From Chromera velia (Eukaryota; Sar; Chromeraceae), in assembly GCA_018398765.1 (NCBI GenBank), contig JAHBMJ010000451.1, forward strand, positions 1-47,540: a DNA stretch of 47,540 nucleotides. Direction: 5' to 3'. Shown one piece after another: positions 11,047 to 22,841 of the stretch (its first letter is position 1; every line of letters begins with the position of its first letter). Made by a program: the position numbers and the translations under genes. The notes below the pieces were generated by a model, which saw only the letters and a program-made list of their open reading frames with translations, searched no databases and was not told where the DNA came from.

Positions 11047-13172
11047 CGCGTGCGTGCGTGCGTGCGTGCGTAAGAGAGAAAGAGAGAGTGGGACAGAGAG
11101 GAAGGATGACACTTGTGCTTTGTGTTCGAAAGAAAGCTGCTTCTCTTGGCCCCTTCCCTTCCTGCAGCTTCTTTTGTCAAAGTCGGCAACAGAGGAGAAA
11201 GTTGCGGTCCTGCAGTCGATTGCTTCCAGTGCCGGTTAGCAACTCTGTCTTTCTCTCACTTGTTCATTCGTTTGCTTCCTTCCTTTCTTCGTTTCTTCCC
11301 CTCCCCCCCCCCNNNNNNNNNNNNNNNNNNNNNNNNNNNNNNNNNNNNNNNNNNNNNNNNNNNNNNNNNNNNNNNNNNNNNNNNNNNNCCCCCCGACCTC
11401 TCTCTGTCTCTGTGTGCGTGTGTCCGTCCGTCCGCCGTCTGCCTGCACGGAGGCAGGTGCCAGGCCATTTTAGATTTTTGCCTCTGCCTTAGAGTGCGTG
11501 CATGTACCTCCTCTGTCTGTCTTGCTCTGTGGCCCTCATTTTTCCCCCAGCACCCCATGCGTCTGCCTTTTGGCGAAACAAATATTATTAAGTGAAAACT
11601 CAGAGCGACACACTTGGAAAGTGGGAGCGAAATGTCGTTTCTCAGCTTTTTCTTCCCCCCGTTCCTCTTCCTGCATGCAGGCTGTCCACAGGTCAGAAGG
11701 GGGGCCGGAGACCTGATGACGGGGGTGAAAGAATTTGACGGATGGTTGCAGGCAGAGACGCAAATACAAATGGCGATGAAAAACAACACAAAGGGAGACA
11801 AGACATTCAGAGGAGGATGGATGAAGAACCAGGGAAATGTCTCCGGAATAGGTCTCGCCTTTGCTTCTTTCTGTTTTTTGCTGTTGTCAGTTGATTTGTC
11901 TCACAGAAACAGTGACGTGCCCAAACCCGTGCACAAGCTCGATCTATTTGCTTGATTCCTGTTCCTTTTCCACCCGTCCTTTCTCAATTTGTGCTTCGCA
12001 GGTTGTTTGTTTTAATTTTCCGCATGACTGACCAATTGATCTGAAGCATCTGATCCCTCTGGCAGATTTTCCTTCCACACCCGTACCTCTCCACATGCAG
12101 TGCCGTCGGAAGGCGTCCCCCCTCCAGCAACGCTCCCGGGATTCTGTAGGGTCGACTGCGAGTGCCAGCGGCCTCATCTCCATGGGACACAGCCAGACGT
12201 CAGCGGCAGTAGCGGCGGCAGCAGTGAAAGCGAGCAGCCCGAGACCGAATCTTGAGGAAGAAGTCGAAGGGGGGGTGAGTGTCCATTTCAGTTTGATGAG
12301 AATTTTAGAGCCCTACTGGGAAAGAGGGGGGGGCTGTTGTCAGATTCCTCGTTTTCCCGCCCTTCTCTGTCTCTCTGTTGATCTATCTGTCTATCTGTTC
12401 CTTCCTTTCCTTCGCTCTTCATTTTCCTTTCGGAATTATTGTGCGTGTAGGGGTCCTTATGTATGTCTGCACTCGCACTCCGAACACAAAAGAGCCGTGT
12501 CAAAGAAATGGTCTTGTATCATGCCTCTCTTTTTCTGAACGCTGCACTGCTGAGAAAAGAGGGGAAGCGCTGTTCTGCAGCTAGAGAGGGCGACCGTCCA
12601 CTTGTGTTCCATTCTTCCTACTTTCCAGGATGTTGTGCAAGAAAGAGCCTCTGCCGGGCTTGAAACCCCCACCCTCTTTCGTTCCCGAAACCGATGCACA
12701 TGTGCTTGATTTATGTGTGGAAAAATAGGCGAGAAGAAGAACAGTGAATGTCAATCAAATGCCTGTGCCCCCTCCTTTTTGCGGACGATGCAGATTGCCC
12801 CCCTTTGCGACGCAGCCGAGCGTGGAGACTTCGAGAGAGTGCGTGAGTTGTTGATCTCCGACGAAGACATCGACGTCTCGCAGTGCGATATCGTCAGTCG
12901 CTTCGCTCGAACAGTGGGTGGGAGAGGCTGAATGAGTGCGCTGCATGCTGATGGGCTGCTTCAGGAAGATGGACGGAAAGGTCCTTTGCATCGGCCTCGT
13001 TGGAAACCTTGCTCGGTCTCTGTCCAAGAGTGTTTCTTCGATCTGTAAATGTCTCCTCGAACTCCAGCCTTCCTATGTGCTGTCATTGGGTTCCCTTCAA
13101 ATCTGTCATACCTGCTTTTTTGTGCAAATGGACAGCACAGAATTCTGCATGATACTGATTTTGTGTTTGTCT

Positions 13173-13205
<33 letters not shown>

Positions 13206-13250
13206 TGTGCGTCTGTGCGTCTGTGTGCGTCTGTGTGCGTCTGTGTGCGT

Positions 13251-13294
<44 letters not shown>

Positions 13295-13354
13295 GTGTGT
13301 GTGTGTATGTATGTATGTGTGTGTGTGTGTATGTATGTATGTGTGTGTGTGTGT

Positions 13355-13394
<40 letters not shown>

Positions 13395-13944
13395 GTGTGT
13401 ATGTATGTGTATGTGTATGTGTATGTATGTGTATGTGTGTGTATGTGTATGTTTACGTGTGAGTGTGAGTGGGTGTGTATGTGTGTGTGTGTGTGTGTGT
13501 GCAGCTTGGAAGAACGGCACTACACTGGACTGCCTTCTGGGGGGCAGAGGCAGAGACGTCATTGCTGCTGGGGAGGGGAGCAAACGTGAACGCCAGAAAC
13601 GATGTAAGGGGGTCGGGACAGTGGTTTGGTCAGATTTTTTGTGTCGACAGGTTTTTTGTTCTTCGCGTATGTATCTTGGTCATGGTGGTGGAAGGCAAAT
13701 CAGAAGAGATAAAACGTTTGTTTTTTTTTCTTTGTTGCGCAACTCTTTTTCACGCCCACATTGTCTTCCTTTGTGGAAAGGTAGACGAATTAGACGAGAA
13801 TCTCTCCTTCAGAACTTCGCTTCTGTGTCTCCTGTCTCACCTCTAATCTCTCTGCTGGCGCCCGTGTGAGTGCATTTGCCTCCATCTCTGCGTATTGCTG
13901 TTTGCTTATGGCGGTCCTTTCTTTCCTCCTTTTCTCCATCGCTC

Positions 13945-13975
<31 letters not shown>

Positions 13976-14320
13976 TTTTTTTTTACAGTCTGTCTTGTCA
14001 CCCCATCTATTGCTCTCTAATAGAAGCCTTTGTCTGCCCCCTCTCCCTGTCTTTGGCTGGGGGTCTCTCTCACTTCCTTGTTTGCTCGAATTCCTGTTCC
14101 CCCTGTCTGTGTGCGTGCGAATCAATGAGTCTTTTGCCTATGCAACGTACGTGCAGGACCAGAACACCCCGCTTCATGTCGCAGCCCACAAGGGACAGGT
14201 GGCGGTTGCGTCGATTCTGTTGGAAAGCGGGGCAGACGTCAACGCCAGGAATTGCGTGAGTCCTTTTTCTGTTTATGTGCGTGCTTGTTTCAACTCTTTA
14301 GTTGAGGCACCCGGCGCACT

Positions 14321-14387
<67 letters not shown>

Positions 14388-14756
14388 GAAGGGGAGAGAG
14401 GTATGCGTAGACGTGACATAGCCGCTTGGAAAGCAGGAAGCAAGTGAGCTAGGAAGGAAGGAAAGAATCTTGAGGGTCATCCTTGAGTGTGTGTGTCTTT
14501 GCCGCTTTCCACTGGGACACAAACGTCTCTCTCAAGTTCTCTCGAAGCAGATTCTTGACGTCAATGTTCGGCGCATGTTCTGCGACGAGAATTGATGGAC
14601 GTATGCTCCAGGTGTGCCGTCAACATCCCTCACTCTCTCCTTTCATTTTTTATTCACATCTGCCCGCAGTACGGAGAGACCCCCTTGGCAGTCGCCCAGG
14701 AGTGGGAGCGGCACGATGTCGCGTCCCTTCTCGTTGAGCATGGGGGCAAGGTCTGA
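10271..14756 (+). CDS. Ankyrin-repeat protein, nine exons
   Basis: Exons: 10271-10438, 10552-10596, 11168-11234, 11681-11851, 12066-12274, 12794-12892, 13505-13603, 14157-14255 and 14670-14756. Phases agree at each junction, giving 1,044 nt and 347 residues. The first five exons code for about 220 residues of low similarity to anything I know, Ser/Ala-rich near the end. The last four encode ankyrin repeats: [39 protein letters not shown] and [12 protein letters not shown], each followed by the usual LL..GA.VN..N turn or a truncated form of it. Exons 6, 7 and 8 are each exactly 99 nt, phase 0, one 33-residue repeat per exon; exon 9 is a shortened last repeat ending in TGA. Ankyrin repeats bind proteins; the partner is unknown. 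Exon 4 boundaries are the least certain. Confidence 0.7.
10842..11082. repeat. Compound microsatellite in ankyrin intron 2
   Basis: (CTCA)n is followed by (CT)n, (GT)n and (GCGT)n in one intron. Translations of this stretch are artefacts. Confidence 0.85.
11313..11388. other. Assembly gap (76 N) within a C-run
   Basis: The Ns are flanked by C runs on both sides, in intron 3 of the ankyrin gene. The true length is unknown, and a missing small exon cannot be excluded. Confidence 0.95.
13173..13504. repeat. Long (GT)n-type microsatellite ending at an acceptor
   Basis: About 330 bases of GT units with GTCT and GTAT interruptions fill the end of intron 6 and run straight into the GTGCAG acceptor of ankyrin exon 7. 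Confidence 0.9.
14323..14385. repeat. (CA)n(GA)n microsatellite
   Basis: About 16 CA units are followed by about 14 GA units in ankyrin intron 8. Confidence 0.9.
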
Positions 14757-15760
14757 TGATGCGAATTCAATCCGTGCAACCGGGAGCTATTCCTTGACCA
14801 CCTGTTTGGTTGAGCAGACGGTATACCCTGCATGCCTGTCTTTCTCAGAGGGCCGAACACTGAATTTGTTTGTTGGAGGCACTAGCGACGCGTAGCGAAG
14901 TGAAGCTGCGTTCAGCTGTTAGCCTTTAACAGCATGGTCACTGTGTGCACTGTGCATGCAGGCCGGTGTGTGCTAGGCTGTGTGCTTTTTTATACTAACG
15001 ATCGGAACATGATTTCTGTCCATAATAGTCCTATAGGTATAGTAATAAAAAAGCCGAAACTCGTTTTATCACCGATAGCAATGAAAAAAGCAATGTAACC
15101 ACATAGGATGAAGTTGATTTTGATTGATTCGGATTATAAAACAAAACCAGATAAAAGGTCTAACAATTAAAAATTATAGACTTCGAGTTAATTCCGAGCC
15201 TCGTTCTGAGCTTAATTGGTCACACGGTTATTATAATGCAGGTCATATTTGCTAGGCTCCGACGGCTATAGGCATTCATTCAAAAAAAAAATTAGGATTG
15301 TATCTAGAATTCGAGTTTTTACTTACAGTTTTATCCTAGGTTATCCTAGGTTTAATTGAAGCTTAATTGATCCCAGAGTTTTAAATTTTCTAGTAATTAA
15401 GGGGCAATTAAAGCCTAGAATTACGCCTTCAACTGAGTATATAATATATATCCGGACGAGGCGGCGGGCTAGGCGGCGGGAGATAATAGACCATGCACAC
15501 TAATTATAAAACGTTACAAAAACGTACTAAGAAAACCTCTAGGAGTCTAGATAACATGATTGCATAAAGATCATAGGACTGCAAGGCTGCAAGGTCCAAG
15601 CAGCTGACTATGTCCTCCGGCACATTATAGTACAGAACCACGTACGCAGCCAGCCTAGCAGCCACACTTCAAGTCAAACGGTGAATTTGTCGCATTTTCT
15701 GGCTTACTGCATGCCACACTGCATTGTAAATGTTCTCCAATTCATGCAGGCAACGCCACT
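14757..15760. other. AT-rich spacer
   Basis: This lies between two convergent genes (ankyrin + and Rab -). From about 14,990 to 15,450 it is strongly AT-rich, with no frames worth calling. A short direct repeat, TTATCCTAGG, occurs twice at about 15,341-15,360. Confidence 0.5.
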
Positions 15761-16046
15761 CTACCCGGTGCAACACCCCCCATCTTCTCCCCCTCTGCAA
15801 CACCTCTGACACCTATGAGAGAGCCTAACCCCCGATCCTCTCCTTGCAGGTCCATCCGAAGGCAGACTTCCGTTCAGCAGACCCTCAGCCTCCATCTCGC
15901 TCAGCCCATCATGCGTACTTGCCTGAAAAAAAATAGTTTGAATATATGGGGGACTGTGAACGCAACACGGCGTTTACAAAAGCCCTCAAAAAAGTGACCG
16001 TTTCCCACTGTGAACGGCTTTTAAACAAATACAGCGTATTGAAAAC

Positions 16047-16094
<48 letters not shown>

Positions 16095-16103
16095 TGTGTG
16101 TGT

Positions 16104-16138
<35 letters not shown>

Positions 16139-17467
16139 TGTCCAGTTTTTCCGCCCAACCCGCCAGTGGATGACAAACCCAAAACGAGGGACACCAACAA
16201 AGCAATGCATCCACCAAGTACATCTACGGAAGCGCCCTCGGGGAAGACGAAAAGCCGGTGAAGGAGGAAAGAAAGCGAAAGAGAGAAACGGTCACGCGGC
16301 AGAAAGGGAGAGAGAGTTGAATCGTGTGTCGTGCAGACAAGAGAAAACGACTCGAATCCCAGCCTGGATCGCTAGACGCTTCGAAGAGAGAAGAAAAGGG
16401 AATTCAATTTCGGAAAGCAAAAGAAAGAGATTATGAGAGAAAACAGCCCGAAGTAGAAAGAAAAGGCGAGATAGTCTGCATCGTCCATCAAAAAATGAAT
16501 GAGCAATCGTCCCGTGTACTGTCTTTTGCCCTTTCACCTCAGGAGGACAAGCGGACAAAAATGGATGTATGAAGAAGAGAAGTGACAGACCTTCAAAAGA
16601 CGCATGCGATCTCGCTTCACCACTGATCTGCACACGTATTTTCCAACTTTTCTTCAGATTTAGACAGCAAAAGTGCATACGAGCGTGGTGCTGTTCTCTC
16701 TCCCTCTCCACCTCCCCCTCCCCCTCCCGCTCCCTCTCTCTTTCGATCGGAGTGCGGAGGTGGCTAGGGGTGTGCGTTTGGAAGTGGGAGACGTTTAATT
16801 GCAGCAAGAATGTGGGACAGGGAGAGGCAAAGGGAAATTTGTCAAGAAAAGTCTGACAGGAGGAAATTGGTAGGTGGAGTGCTAAGGAAAGGCGGTAAGC
16901 GGGACGAGTGGAGAAAAAAGGCAACTCAGAGAGGAAGAGAGACACCAAAAAGCGGTGGTCTGCCCGTTTCACATCCATGGAGGTTGTGCTTCCTCATCGA
17001 ACAGTACAGTGGGTAATCGACTGACTCGATTGGACGAGAAAAGTTCGCCCCGAGAAAAAAAAATCTCACGTTTACTTTCTTCAATAAAACTGCATTCATA
17101 TTCTCCTTCCATCCGAATCATTGAATTAAAACGTTCTTATCCATCCATCCATGGACTGACTCGACAAGTCTGGAGACTGCGGCATCGACCCCGGATCCGG
17201 TCTTTGCAGAGACGAACATCGTGTCGGCATCGTCGCTCAGACCGCACAGACGAGCTCGGGCCTGCATTGAATCCATCAAGTGTGAACAAGTGAGCGGGCA
17301 CGCAATTCAAAACAAAACAGCGAGTCGGCGCATCAAGTAAGTAAGTGCGTGTGTGTGTGAGAGAGACAGTTGATTGAGCGAGTGAGAGAGTGACAATCTG
17401 CGAACTGACCCTCAAGATCCGTTCAACGTGCTGTCTTTCTTCCAGAGATCGTAGAAGGTCCGCCTGC

Positions 17468-17540
<73 letters not shown>

Positions 17541-19704
17541 GAGAGAACACGGCAGTTTGGCCCCTTGGGACCCTTTCTCTCCTCGCCCGGCAACCATCTT
17601 TCTGAGAATGACCCTGCCTGTCAGCCTGTATCCACACCAACGCCAAGTGCCAAATCCACTCTGTGTGTCATCCGCAGTCATGCAGAACAAGGAATGAAAA
17701 ACCGCAGATCGAATTGCCACATCGACTCACCTTATTTGCCACAAAAACAGAGGGCACAGAGGTGCCGTCTCCCATCGACACCCAGGAGTCCAGCCTCTCC
17801 TTCCACCTGCGCACAGACAATGAGAACATAACAATACTCCGAAGAGAAAAGAAACGACTGCCATGATGGAGATAAACCATTACAGAACGAAGACACAGCT
17901 TCCAGAAGGCGAACTCCTCCGTCCACTCGCACACAGGCCCAAACAATACAAAATGAACGCGCATATTTTCTGCGGCTTTAGGGTGTAAGTCAACTCACAC
18001 AGTCACTTGACACTAAGGCACACAGATGCGTGTTCCCTGCAGTCCATTGTCCATTCACAGAGAGAGCCTACCAACCGTTGTCTGATAGACAGTCAAAGAG
18101 GAAAAACCCAAACAAAAGGGCGTCACTGCGCGCATCCACTCTTCTCTCTTGTTCTGTCCTGTTTGTCAGACTGCAGTACTCACTCGGCTGCAGCGTCGAT
18201 GCTCTCGGGTCTGGTTGCGTCGCACACCTGCATTTTCAAGGATTGAGAGCAAGGCGGTGCATGGGGGGGAAGTGACAGCTGTGGAGACATCAAGAGGGGG
18301 GAAGAAGAAGAGGGCATGGAGAGGAAAAAGAGAGAGATGCGAAGCAGTGAAGGCGCAAGCAGGCAAGGAATAAAGAAGACTCGAGCAGAAAAAGATAGGT
18401 CGATAACTCTCGGTAGAAGAGAAAACTGCAAATGGATAGGAAAGATACAGCCAGACAGAGGAAGAACGATGCATGGATGATGCGGGGAATTCAGGGGACG
18501 GAAGCTTGGTTGGAGGCACAGGCCGACAGGAAGGGAAGGAGGCACAAAAAGGGATACCGGTTTGACTGACCAATAGAAGTCCCGCAACGTCTCGACACAA
18601 AAGCCTGTTCATGCCCCCGAGCCTTTCTTGACCTGCAGGAAAACAAATGCATTGCTTATATGTTCTGTTTGTCTAGAAGCCTGCCCGAGAGAAGATGCAC
18701 AGAAACAAACCTTACGTGAAGGTGTGCACCGTCCAAAGCCTGATAAGGCACGCATCCAGCAGCAAGTTCACAAAGCACTCTCTCTTCGTCAAGGTAGAGA
18801 AAAAAACTCTGCCTTTGTCTGAATGCCAGTTGCTTCTGTCAGACTGACCAGGAACGTCCCAGAGTTGCAGTTGGAAGAGTTCTTTCTCGACTTTCACTGG
18901 CTTCGTTTCGAAGTCAACCACTCTGCAGACATTTTTGAAAATTTCACTTTGTATACACGATGTGTATGTACGCATGCGAACCTTCTGATTATCGATCCTC
19001 ACGGCTCTGGATGCAAAGTCAACCCCTCTGCACATGAGCAATTTGATACAGACTAAAAAGAACAGGAGACTCTCGTGGAAAACAGTCATCATTGAATGAA
19101 TGAAACCAGGATCATGTGGTCGATCGTCGGATGAGTATCTGGGGAAAGAAGGGGGCTGGTGTGTGGGGACGAATAATGTCAGAAGATAAAGGGGGGGCGA
19201 AGAGAAAGGCGGATTTCGAGTACGAAGTTCCACTGAAAACGCATGTGTCCGACACCTCTTCGCTCTGGCCCTATGAACGCGTGCGAGCCACCTGCCTGAC
19301 TTGGATCTGATGGAGGGCGCCGGGAAGCTTCCGGTTGCTGTCCTCACGATCAGACTGCTCTTTCCGGCCCCTGACTGCACACGCACCACACGAATCATTT
19401 AATTCACAGGATGAAACCTTCATCTGACAGATGAAAGGGTCTCTCTATGGCAGAAGCAGAGGCGGTCCGGGAAGATGCATCACATCTCTGACTGGTTGCT
19501 TCAGGCAAACCAAGAAGAAACACAAACAAAGCTGGAACTGGCTAGGGATCACTGAAAACAGAAAAGATACTGTGCATCAAGGCGACGAGACGGCTGAGAA
19601 GGTCACAGAAGAAGACGCACCTCTCCAAGCACGAGAATCTTCACAGCAGAAGATTCAAACTGTCCATTGGCAACTGCTGCTTGGGGATAGGTGTCTGTAC
19701 TCAT
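15761..19704 (-). CDS. Rab-family small GTPase, Rab32-like, ten exons
   Basis: Exons (-): 19704-19621, 19374-19301, 18922-18849, 18632-18571, 18227-18184, 17806-17731, 17463-17410, 17261-17161, 16627-16591 and 15922-15761. All phases match; 768 nt, 255 residues. G-box motifs are complete: P-loop GESGAGKSS (27-35), WDVPGQE (74-80), NKAD (137-140) and SAK (174-176). The sequence after the switch II Gln (GQERLGGMNRL) and the WKERLDSWV...VPSVFVANK stretch resemble the Rab32/38/29 branch, which acts on endosome-related organelles. The C-terminus is Cys-rich and ends CCTG, a CCXX-type geranylgeranylation site, so the protein should be membrane-anchored. Oddities: the invariant switch I Thr is Ser52, and the Ala of the usual WDxAGQ is Pro77. 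A start at ATG 19704 gives a normal Rab N-terminus. Confidence 0.85.
16048..16136. repeat. Inverted (CT)n-(GT)n-(GA)n microsatellite
   Basis: A (CT)n run of about 28 bases, a (GT)n spacer of about 26 bases and a (GA)n run of about 28 bases follow each other, so the outer arms are complementary. It lies in the last intron of the Rab gene. Confidence 0.85.
17472..17546. repeat. (CA)n(GA)n tract, pyrimidine tract of a Rab intron
   Basis: Read on the - strand this is (CT)n(GT)n directly before the TTACTGCAG acceptor of Rab exon 7. Confidence 0.85.
18982..19027 (-). pseudogene. Extra copy of the Rab switch I exon
   Basis: In the intron before Rab exon 3, a second CAG acceptor opens the same reading phase and encodes GVDFASRAVRIDNQK, parallel to VVDFETKPVKVEKEL of exon 3. 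The nucleotide match is about two thirds over 40 bases. A GTTCGC donor follows at 18981, but this copy lacks the WDxxG end, and splicing it in place of exon 3 would lose switch II. It looks like a partial tandem exon duplication. It could be an alternative exon only if a further unseen exon completes it. Confidence 0.5.
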
Positions 19705-20358
19705 ATTGAAGAGACAAAGAGAAGGAACAAGGAGCACAAAGCTGGCGTTTGCCGTCTCCGACAACGCGATCGGTCTGATGTGTACGTTCACTGAGCTGCT
19801 AGCAAGATGAGCTCGCAGCAGCACGGCCAGGTTTGGACAGACTTAAGTGAGACAGTTGCATGCTAGTCTACTGTCGAGAATCACGTCTCTTTGTCTGTGG
19901 TCCCATGTAACTCATCCAGGGTGTGTTCTTTTTCGAAATGTTACTTGGTCATCCATGCATGCAGGGTGTTTTGATATGTAGACGGCCGGCCAGTACTGGA
20001 ATTTCCGCGCGCCTTTTTCTTTTTGCGAAAAACGGGGCGCGCGCGCTCGAGCGAATTACCGCAATTATGAATTTCTGAATTTTCTAACGCCGCGGTCGAC
20101 GCGCTGCATGGAAATATTTCGATCTTCGAGCAATTTCGAGCAACTCGAGCATGCATGCACATGCTCAGCTTTGTTGACTCCTCTGGCCAACTTCTGGACA
20201 AACGGGCGTCTTACCAAAGCTAGCGTGTGTGTGAAAACGAGGAACACCTGTACCATCCGAGAACAGCTCGTCCAGGCCGGAGCAAATCGAGAGTCGCCTC
20301 AGTGAGTGTGCTTGCGTATCTTTTGACACCTCCTCGACTCCTTACCTTGCTTCTCAAA
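19705..20358. promoter_or_regulatory. Spacer between divergent Rab and SLC4 genes
   Basis: About 650 bases separate two divergent start codons. TGCATGCA occurs at 19956-19963 and 20152-20159, and a GC-alternating stretch lies around 20,035-20,050. It is the likely bidirectional promoter region; no TATA-like element stands out. Confidence 0.4.
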
Positions 20359-22794
20359 ATGACCAAGCTTGAACACTCTAGCACCATGAACCGCTCCAGT
20401 TCGACTGTGAACGAGTTCGGACTGGAAGGCGGTCCAGGTCAAGGCTCTGAAACGTTTTCTGTCATGAAGCCGGCAGGCCACGAGGACGACAACGTTCCTC
20501 TGTGGCGTCCCTTCGGCCAGGGGTTTATGGAGGACCTGAGGAACAAACTGCCCTGGTACTGGAGCGACATCAAAGATGGGCTTCGGTTCAAGTCCCTCGC
20601 TACTGTGCTCTACCTCTTCTGGGGTAGCATCGCCAATGCAGTTGCGTTCGGGTCCGTTCTCGGACGTGCAACAAACGGACAGATCGGTGCAACGGAAACC
20701 CTCCTTGCAACCGCTGCTCTGGGGATGGTCTACCCTCTTCTTTGCGGTCAGCCTCTGACCATCATGGGCGCTACAGGACCAATCATGGCGTATATCATTG
20801 CCCTGCGCACTCTGTGTCTGGGTCTTGGGATCAACTTCCTTGCCTTCTACGCGTGGAGCGGGATCTTCCTTTCGGGGTTCCTCTTCCTCGGGGCCATGTT
20901 CAGTCTGTCTAACGCCATCAAACTGGTCACCAGGTTCACTGAGGAACTGTTCTCTGTGCTCATCTCGGTGATCTACATCTATGAGGGCATGTTCTACTTC
21001 GTCCAACTGTTCACGAACTCAGAAGGTGGGTCAGGCAAAATAAAATTTACATACATGTATGTTTGTCTCTCCGCAACATGTGTTTTTCACATGCCCCACG
21101 CACAAATCTGATCTGTTTCGACAACGGCACATTCTCTGTGTTCCAACTGCTTGGTGATTGTAAACGCAAGCTAGGACACAGGCTGTTACTTTTGTAGCCC
21201 GGCACGAATTCCCTGCTCTATTTTTTTTTCTCCTCGAATGTTTCCGCCTTCATCGCCCCCCGCCCTTTCGTTTCTGAATCATATCTTCTGTGGTAGAGTC
21301 ACCTGCATGCTTGTTCAGTCTCTCTGCCTGCTACTTCGGCATTTGATTCTCCTCAGGTCTGTGCTGCTCCATTAAAAAAATGAATATCTCTGTGCGCTCT
21401 CTCTTCCTCTGCCCTCACCGATCCGCAGTGACCCACGGAGAGGCCAAGGCCGGCATCCTGGTGGGTCTTCTGACGTTCTTCACAGCTCTGAGCATCCGAT
21501 ACTCCAGGGACGGCCGTCTGTTCAACCAGTGGTTCCGCAACAAGATGGCAGACTTCGCACCTGTGATCGCCATCATCCTCGGTATCGGTGCCGCATGGTC
21601 GGTCGGTCTGTCTGTGTACCAGGACTCTTCAGTTCTTTCCTTACGTGAATGCATTCCTCCTTCTCTCGTCCATCTGTCTCACAACTTCAATGTTACTCTG
21701 CACTTGCTTGCCCTCCAGGCTTACTGTTTTCTGTAGATTCTCACATGTTTTTTCACTCCTGTTTGCCCCCCGCTCTCTCCCTCTGTAGGATTCTGATTGG
21801 TCACTACGGCATCAACAAGGTCGACCTGGACTTCCTCAACATGACCGAGGGCGGCATCTTCCAGACCACCCTGAGCACCGACGTGCGCCCCTGGGTTGTC
21901 GACCTCAGCGACATCTCTGCTGGTGGGATTGCCCTGGCTGCTCTGGGCGGTCTGTTGGCATTCGTGATGGTCTACTTCGACCAGAACATCACCGTGCGTC
22001 TGGTCAACGCCCGACAGCACATGCTGAAGAAGGGAGGAGGGTACGACATGGACATGATGGCGCTGTGCATCTGCACTATCCTTCTGTCCCTCGTCGGATG
22101 TCCCTGGATGGTCTCTGCCACCGTCCCCTCCCTGAATCACTGCCGTTCCCTGTGTCTGATCGGGAACGAGGAAAACAAAGAAGAGACCGACGAGGACAAG
22201 GAACAGAACGAGGCACACTCCAGAGAGGTTCTCGAGAGGATCAAGACCATGGTCGAGGCCCAGGACAAACCCAACGTACCCACACTCCAACAGACCAAGA
22301 CACTCCCCGTCGAAAGTGCTAACGCTGAAGCAGAGGGAGAGGCAGAAGGAGATGAGCCTCAGCAGGAGGAAGACCTTGAGGCTGGCCCTGTGGTTCTTCC
22401 CTCAGTGGCCTCTGAGATCAAAACCACCCGTCTGCCCACCCAGAAAAGCCATCTGGAGATTGTGCGAGACATTCACAACACCGCCAAGTGGGCTGTCGAG
22501 ATGCTGGCCCTGCCTGCGGGCACAGGCATCACTGGGTGTGTGGAGCAGCGTGTCACTGCCTTCACCATCCATCTTCTGATCCTCCTTGCCCTCCTCTTCG
22601 GTCGAGTCGCTCTGGCTGCCATCCCTATGGCTGTGCTCAGAGGGCTGTTCCTCTACTCTGGGTACACGAACCTCTCCGGAAACGAGTTCTGGGAGAGACT
22701 CTGGCTGCCCATCACCGACAAGAACAAGAGACCCGACAGGAGCTACACCAGGGTTGTGCCTCTCTGGAGAACCCATGTGTGGACACTTATTCAG

Positions 22795-22841
<47 letters not shown>

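Noticed and set aside
13083-13583. Long frames of Cys-Val or Thr-His repeats
   Set aside because: These are translations of a (GT)n microsatellite within an ankyrin intron.
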